Below are positions 60,527 to 64,000 of a stretch of DNA of 64,000 nucleotides, piece after piece. The notes beneath the pieces were generated by a model. That model was not told where the DNA came from. It saw only the letters and a program-made list of their open reading frames with translations, and made no database searches. Source of the stretch: an uncultured Emticicia sp. GTDB taxonomy: Bacteria > Bacteroidota > Bacteroidia > Cytophagales > Spirosomataceae. Position numbers and translations under genes: made by a program. The stretch's first letter is position 1. Each line of letters begins with the position of its first letter. Location of the stretch: NCBI RefSeq assembly GCF_937903345.1, contig NZ_CALCZQ010000039.1, positions 1 through 64,000 on the forward strand, in the 5' to 3' direction.

Positions 60527-61070
60527 ATTTGGTATGAATCAAAACGTCGATAAATTTTCCTTCAAAATAACAATGTTCTTTCAATCTAGCTTCTTCGACA
60601 AAGTCATTTTTGAGCAACATTGGGTATAAGTGCGGTCGTAAATCAAAGGCGTAAGTAAATATTTTGTGAAAACAAATTTCTTTGAAAGCCACTTGCTGTA
60701 TTAAAGTCAGATAATTGTTCCAATGATAATCAAAAAAGTCTTTTTCAAGAGAGGTTTCCATGATGAATGAAATTTCGGCATTTCGGTCAACCCAGTTTAT
60801 ATGTACCAATCCACCGTAGCCAATACATTCGCCGTTTTTTAAGAACGAAAATAGTAACTGACTTGGTTTCTCTTGTTCAAAAAGTTTTGAGACTACGTTA
60901 TCGAAATAGTTTTTTTGGTCGGCTTCAGTGAGTTGTTTTGATTGGCGAAGGTGATAAATTTGCTCGTTTCGCCATTGCATTATCGCAAACTGGTCTTTAT
61001 CTCGAAGTGGTATCAACGTAAATTCTTTGTACTCAAAACGTTGATTTTTTAAACATTTGTAGTGTCTCAT
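60501..61070 (-). CDS. GNAT family N-acetyltransferase, PseH-like
   Basis: This 189-residue GNAT enzyme has IPLRDKDQFAIMQWRNEQIY near the N-terminus, a segment CIGYGGLVHINWVDRNAEIS with the fold's beta-bulge, and a C-terminal half with HKIFTYAFDLRPHLYPML. The arrangement between pseF and pseI suggests that it or its neighbour acetylates UDP-4-amino-4,6-dideoxy-N-acetyl-altrosamine. Which of the two has that job cannot be decided by eye. It overlaps pseF by 4 bp (ATGA type) and the next gene by 26 bp, so translational coupling is likely. Confidence 0.78.
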   Translation of the reverse strand: MRHYKCLKNQRFEYKEFTLIPLRDKDQFAIMQWRNEQIYHLRQSKQLTEADQKNYFDNVVSKLFEQEKPSQLLFSFLKNGECIGYGGLVHINWVDRNAEISFIMETSLEKDFFDYHWNNYLTLIQQVAFKEICFHKIFTYAFDLRPHLYPMLLKNDFVEEARLKEHCYFEGKFIDVLIHTKYADSSPKS

Positions 61071-61774
61071 ATATTCGATTTTATTCGATATTTAAACTCT
61101 GCTACTTGCCAATCCTCATCGGTATCAATATCGTGAGCATCCATTTCTGAAATAACAATTCCGCTAGTGTTTTCGGTCAAAATACTACGATTTTTTAATA
61201 ATTTTTCGGTTTTGAAAAAGTAAAATTGACCCGCATCATGGTAAAGCGGCAAAAGGTCTTGCGAACGAACTTGGGCATTTTCGGGGTTTTGCCAACGAAG
61301 TCTGTTTTCTTGAAAAACTACGCCTCGTTGCGGAGGAAACGAAAACTTTTGAACTGGATAAACCGAATCAAGATTTTGGGATTGCAGCAAATCAAAGGCT
61401 TTTTCTAGCGTTTCGGCCGAAATGTATGGAGCGGTTGGGTAAATGCAACAGCCTACCTCAAAAGATTTATTGAGATTTTTGTAATCTTCTATTACTTCAA
61501 TCAAAACATCAACCGTTGTTGCAAAATCATTTGAGTTCTCTTGTGAACGAAGAAAAGGGACGTTCGCCCCATATTTGCGAGCGATTTGGGCAATTTCTTC
61601 ATCATCCGTCGAAACCATTACCTCCTCAAAAAGCTTGCTTTCTAAAACAGCTTCAATAGAATAGGCAATGATTGGTTTTCCAAGAAAATCTTTGATGTTT
61701 TTTCTTGGAATTCGTTTGCTTCCGCCCCTTGCGGGTATGATGGCGATATTTGATGTTGGATGCTTGATATTCAA
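61067..61774 (-). CDS. pseF: Pseudaminic acid cytidylyltransferase
   Basis: The 235-residue CMP-nonulosonate synthetase has the CTP-binding start IAIIPARGGSKRIPRKNIKDF. Further features are ISTDDEEI-type text (MVSTDDEEIAQIA), YPTAPYI, and the C-terminal DIDTDEDWQVAEF that ends NeuA/PseF proteins. It activates the sugar as CMP-pseudaminate for transfer to protein or glycan. It is the second gene of the minus-strand set, after the methylase gene (12-bp gap). Confidence 0.92.
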   Translation of the reverse strand: MNIKHPTSNIAIIPARGGSKRIPRKNIKDFLGKPIIAYSIEAVLESKLFEEVMVSTDDEEIAQIARKYGANVPFLRSQENSNDFATTVDVLIEVIEDYKNLNKSFEVGCCIYPTAPYISAETLEKAFDLLQSQNLDSVYPVQKFSFPPQRGVVFQENRLRWQNPENAQVRSQDLLPLYHDAGQFYFFKTEKLLKNRSILTENTSGIVISEMDAHDIDTDEDWQVAEFKYRIKSNI

Positions 61775-61786
61775 TGTTAGATTTTG

Positions 61787-62431
61787 TTATACTTTTTCTA
61801 ACAAACACATACAATCAGCATTGCCAGATTCGGCTTGGTTGATGTATGGATAAATTTCTTTTTTCACTAAACGAAGATTCGAGAAGCGGTCAAGGAAAAG
61901 TTGAGCGTAGTCTGCTTTCCAAAGGTAATCGCTATTGCCTCGATAGTCAATGGTTGTGGTTTCAGGGGCGTAATATTCCCAGCAAGAAATAAAACGCTTT
62001 GAGCAACGTACCATTTCATCCATAATTTTTGGTAAATTATCGGGTGAAATATGAATTAAAACACCATTTGTGCATACCAACTCGAAATAATTATCTTTGA
62101 AAGGAATGTCGAAACCTGAACCTTGAATAATATTAATATTTTCGGTAAATTCTTTGGCCTTTTGGGCAGCATAATGTTGTAATTCTATGCCATAAATATT
62201 CTTAAATCCTGAACGTTGGAAACCTACCAATTGCATGCCAGTATTACAGCCAACCTCTAAAATTTTGGCATCTTTCTCTAAATCTGCATAGAATTTTTCA
62301 TTCAAGGCGACTTTAGTGATTCCCCAATTTTCGAGATAAAACTTATCCCATTCATCGGGTTTTCTCGAGTTTCTATCGGTGTAATCTTTGCCAAATTCAC
62401 CACTCCAAAATTGTTCTTGTTTTGTTTGCAT
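61787..62431 (-). CDS. Pseudaminic acid biosynthesis-associated methylase
   Basis: This 214-residue class I SAM-dependent methyltransferase has motif I, ILEVGCNTGMQLVGF, then FDIPFKDNYFELVCTNGVLIHISPDNL. Its distinctive start is QEQFWSGEFGKDYTDRN, with SCWEYYAP later. It matches the protein type annotated as pseudaminic acid biosynthesis-associated methylase, found within or next to pse loci. It may methylate the finished sugar or the glycan. It begins the five-gene run of methylase, pseF, two acetyltransferases and pseI. Confidence 0.87.
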   Translation of the reverse strand: MQTKQEQFWSGEFGKDYTDRNSRKPDEWDKFYLENWGITKVALNEKFYADLEKDAKILEVGCNTGMQLVGFQRSGFKNIYGIELQHYAAQKAKEFTENINIIQGSGFDIPFKDNYFELVCTNGVLIHISPDNLPKIMDEMVRCSKRFISCWEYYAPETTTIDYRGNSDYLWKADYAQLFLDRFSNLRLVKKEIYPYINQAESGNADCMCLLEKV

Positions 62432-62464
62432 TCTCTGAAAAGAATTATCTATAAATGGTTTATT

Positions 62465-62995
62465 TTATTCCGAAAGGCTTTCTAATTCTATTTTTTGGCG
62501 TAAATGATGGCGATAGTGCATTTCATGCAGATAGTACCATTCATTTGCATCAAGCCAGCCTATTGCTATTTGTAGGGCTTTGTAAGAACCATCGTCCTGA
62601 CTAACAGCCTCTATCAAATTCTGTGAATCAGCCAAAATCTTTGCCAAAACACTTCTATATTCTTCTCTTGTTTTGGCGATTGGTTCTGGTCCACGTATCG
62701 CATCAGGGATTTTGATTTTTAGGGGTGGAAAACCACCATATTTGAATTGCTGTTCACCAAAATGAGTTTTTTCTCCTCCTATTTGTCCTTTTCGTTTTTC
62801 TAAACAACGAACGCAATTTGCCAAGAAAAAAAACTGTGACGAAACTGTCAAATGCTCATACATTTGTCCAAGCGACCAAGTTTCTTCATCTTTTTTGAAG
62901 AAAAATTTTTTGTCAGAATAAGTATTAAGACTGCTAATGTATTGATTTAGAACTATTTCGAGATTTGAATAAACTTCGCTCGGAGACATAAGCAA
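62465..62995 (-). CDS. DinB family protein
   Basis: This 176-residue four-helix protein has the DinB_2 marks: the first metal His in WSLGQMYEHLTVSS and the later His residues in YLHEMHYRHHLRQK. A mid-region KIKIPDAIRGPEPI is frequent in the family. DinB-like proteins are metal-dependent, some of them thiol (bacillithiol or mycothiol) transferases. The presence of bshA in the window makes a bacillithiol link possible but unproven. It sits between rfbB and the nonulosonate genes on the same strand, 33 bp from the methylase gene. Confidence 0.85.
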   Translation of the reverse strand: MLMSPSEVYSNLEIVLNQYISSLNTYSDKKFFFKKDEETWSLGQMYEHLTVSSQFFFLANCVRCLEKRKGQIGGEKTHFGEQQFKYGGFPPLKIKIPDAIRGPEPIAKTREEYRSVLAKILADSQNLIEAVSQDDGSYKALQIAIGWLDANEWYYLHEMHYRHHLRQKIELESLSE

Positions 62996-63072
62996 TTATC
63001 AATTTTGAGAAAAAGAAATCAAATATATATTAGGTCAGAATTAAGAATTCAAAACTGTATGTCTGAAACAGT

Positions 63073-64000
63073 TTATTTGTACATTTTTTCGTAGTACTTT
63101 GTATAATCTCCACTCGTTACGTTTTGAAGCCATTCTTTGTTGTCTAAATACCACTCAACGGTTTGTGTTAGACCTTCCTCAAACTGCAAAGATGGTTCCC
63201 AGCCAAGTTCTTTCATCAATTTGTTGGCATCAATGGCATAACGTAAATCATGGCCTGCCCGGTCGGTTACGTAAGTAATAAGTTTTACCGAAGTTCCTTC
63301 CGGGCGACCTAATTTTTCATCCATAATTTTACACAAAAGATGTACTAAATCAATATTTTTCCATTCGTTGAAACCACCGATGTTGTAGGTTTCTCCCTTA
63401 CCACCATTGTGATAGATTACGTCAATGGCACGGGCGTGGTCTTTTACAAAAAGCCAATCACGCACATTTTCACCTTTCCCATAAACGGGTAGCGGACGGA
63501 AGTGCATGATGTTATTAATCATCAATGGAATTAATTTTTCAGGAAAATGATTCGGTCCGTAATTATTCGAGCAGTTTGAGATAATAACTGGTAATTTATA
63601 AGTATTGTGATAAGCTCTTACAAAGTGGTCAGAAGAAGCTTTAGATGCTGAATACGGCGAACGTGGGTCGTAGCTCGTTGTTTCTAAGAAAAACTCTTCT
63701 GGATTATGTAATTCTCCATAAACCTCATCAGTCGAAACGTGGTAGAAACGTTTGCCTGCAAAATCACTTTTCCATGCGTTTTTGGCTGCATTAAGTAAAT
63801 TCACAGTTCCAATGACATTAGTCATTACAAACTCCATTGGGTTTGTGATCGACCTATCAACGTGAGACTCAGCTGCTAGGTGAATAACGCCATCAAAATC
63901 GTATTTTTTAAATAAACTATCAATATAAACGGCATCAGTAATATCGCCATGCTCGAAAGTATAATTTGGTGATTTTTCGATGTCAGTTAGGTTTTCGAGA
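63073..64000 (-). CDS. rfbB: dTDP-glucose 4,6-dehydratase (5' end outside window)
   Basis: The open frame runs to the window edge, so only the C-terminal 309 residues are seen; intact enzymes have about 350. It is an extended SDR with VIHLAAESHVDRS, the catalytic Thr-Asp-Glu in HVSTDEVYGEL, and Tyr-x-x-x-Lys in SPYSASKASSDHFV. Further RmlB text includes NCSNNYGPNHFPEKLIPL and GKGENVRDWLFVKDHARAI. It converts dTDP-glucose to dTDP-4-keto-6-deoxyglucose for rhamnose and other deoxysugars. It probably leads into, or is part of, a surface polysaccharide region continuing past the window end. Confidence 0.93.
   Translation of the reverse strand, partial: LENLTDIEKSPNYTFEHGDITDAVYIDSLFKKYDFDGVIHLAAESHVDRSITNPMEFVMTNVIGTVNLLNAAKNAWKSDFAGKRFYHVSTDEVYGELHNPEEFFLETTSYDPRSPYSASKASSDHFVRAYHNTYKLPVIISNCSNNYGPNHFPEKLIPLMINNIMHFRPLPVYGKGENVRDWLFVKDHARAIDVIYHNGGKGETYNIGGFNEWKNIDLVHLLCKIMDEKLGRPEGTSVKLITYVTDRAGHDLRYAIDANKLMKELGWEPSLQFEEGLTQTVEWYLDNKEWLQNVTSGDYTKYYEKMYK

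Noticed and set aside
1..64000. tRNA, rRNA, CRISPR arrays and intact insertion sequences
   Set aside because: None were recognised when spacers were read on both strands. A tRNAscan or covariance-model run would be needed to exclude divergent RNA genes.

Overview
The window looks like chromosome from a member of the Bacteroidota, most probably the order Cytophagales. The signs are SusC/SusD outer-membrane proteins, type IX secretion (T9SS) type B sorting domains, a BshA bacillithiol enzyme, DUF3127 and DUF2853 proteins, promoters of the TTG-N20-TAnnTTTG type, AT-rich spacers, and start sites that almost all lack a Shine-Dalgarno (SD) sequence. The genus cannot be named from the sequence alone. 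No rRNA, tRNA, CRISPR array, intact insertion sequence or prophage was seen.

Layout. 1-4.9 kb: two T9SS type B surface proteins, the first cut by the window start. 5.5-6.9 kb: a TPR membrane protein. 7.1-12.6 kb (minus strand): a locus arranged like dlt, with a fatty acyl-AMP ligase, an acyl carrier protein, a decayed cytochrome P450, an MBOAT O-acyltransferase and an SGNH-like partner. A decayed Rpn-family nuclease gene follows. 13.3-16.1 kb: VanZ-like protein, PLP decarboxylase and hisC, tightly packed. 16.3-23.6 kb: hemF (with a palindromic word inserted in its reading frame), a GH16 glucanase lipoprotein, htpG, bshA, a UbiA prenyltransferase and a DUF2853 protein. 23.8-27.3 kb: GntP permease, RidA, VOC protein and a D-threonine aldolase/D-serine dehydratase-like enzyme, read as a D-hydroxy-amino-acid use operon. 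27.9-31.6 kb: two secreted proteins, one ending in a cupredoxin domain. 31.8-39.7 kb: housekeeping and transport genes, including an FMN glutamate synthase-like protein, an SpmA/SpmB fusion, a VanX-type dipeptidase, pheS and an RNA methyltransferase. 40.3-48.1 kb: a SusC/SusD pair with a third lipoprotein, then a c-type cytochrome/PHM-fold protein and a redoxin. 48.3-53.9 kb: DUF3127, lysA, a Uma2 nuclease, an acyl-CoA dehydrogenase and aspS. 54-54.8 kb: remains of an Mla-type lipid transport operon. 55.5-59 kb: iscA/erpA-like gene, Ppx/GppA, rpsU, xerC and a second Uma2 nuclease. 59-62.4 kb: a nonulosonic (pseudaminic) acid set, pseI, two acetyltransferases, pseF and a methylase. The window ends in a DinB-like gene and a partial rfbB.

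The most notable item is the 7.1-12.6 kb locus. Its four intact genes match the four roles of DltA, DltC, DltB and DltD, but the adenylating enzyme has the marks of a fatty acyl-AMP ligase. This suggests a system that loads a fatty acid on a dedicated carrier and passes it across the membrane to an outer target. The P450 that would have sat between carrier and MBOAT is heavily mutated but still readable down to its heme-ligand motif. Also notable are an exact SD before rpsU and another before the trmH-like gene, repeated-word dyads in at least eight spacers, and gene decay at three minus-strand sites.
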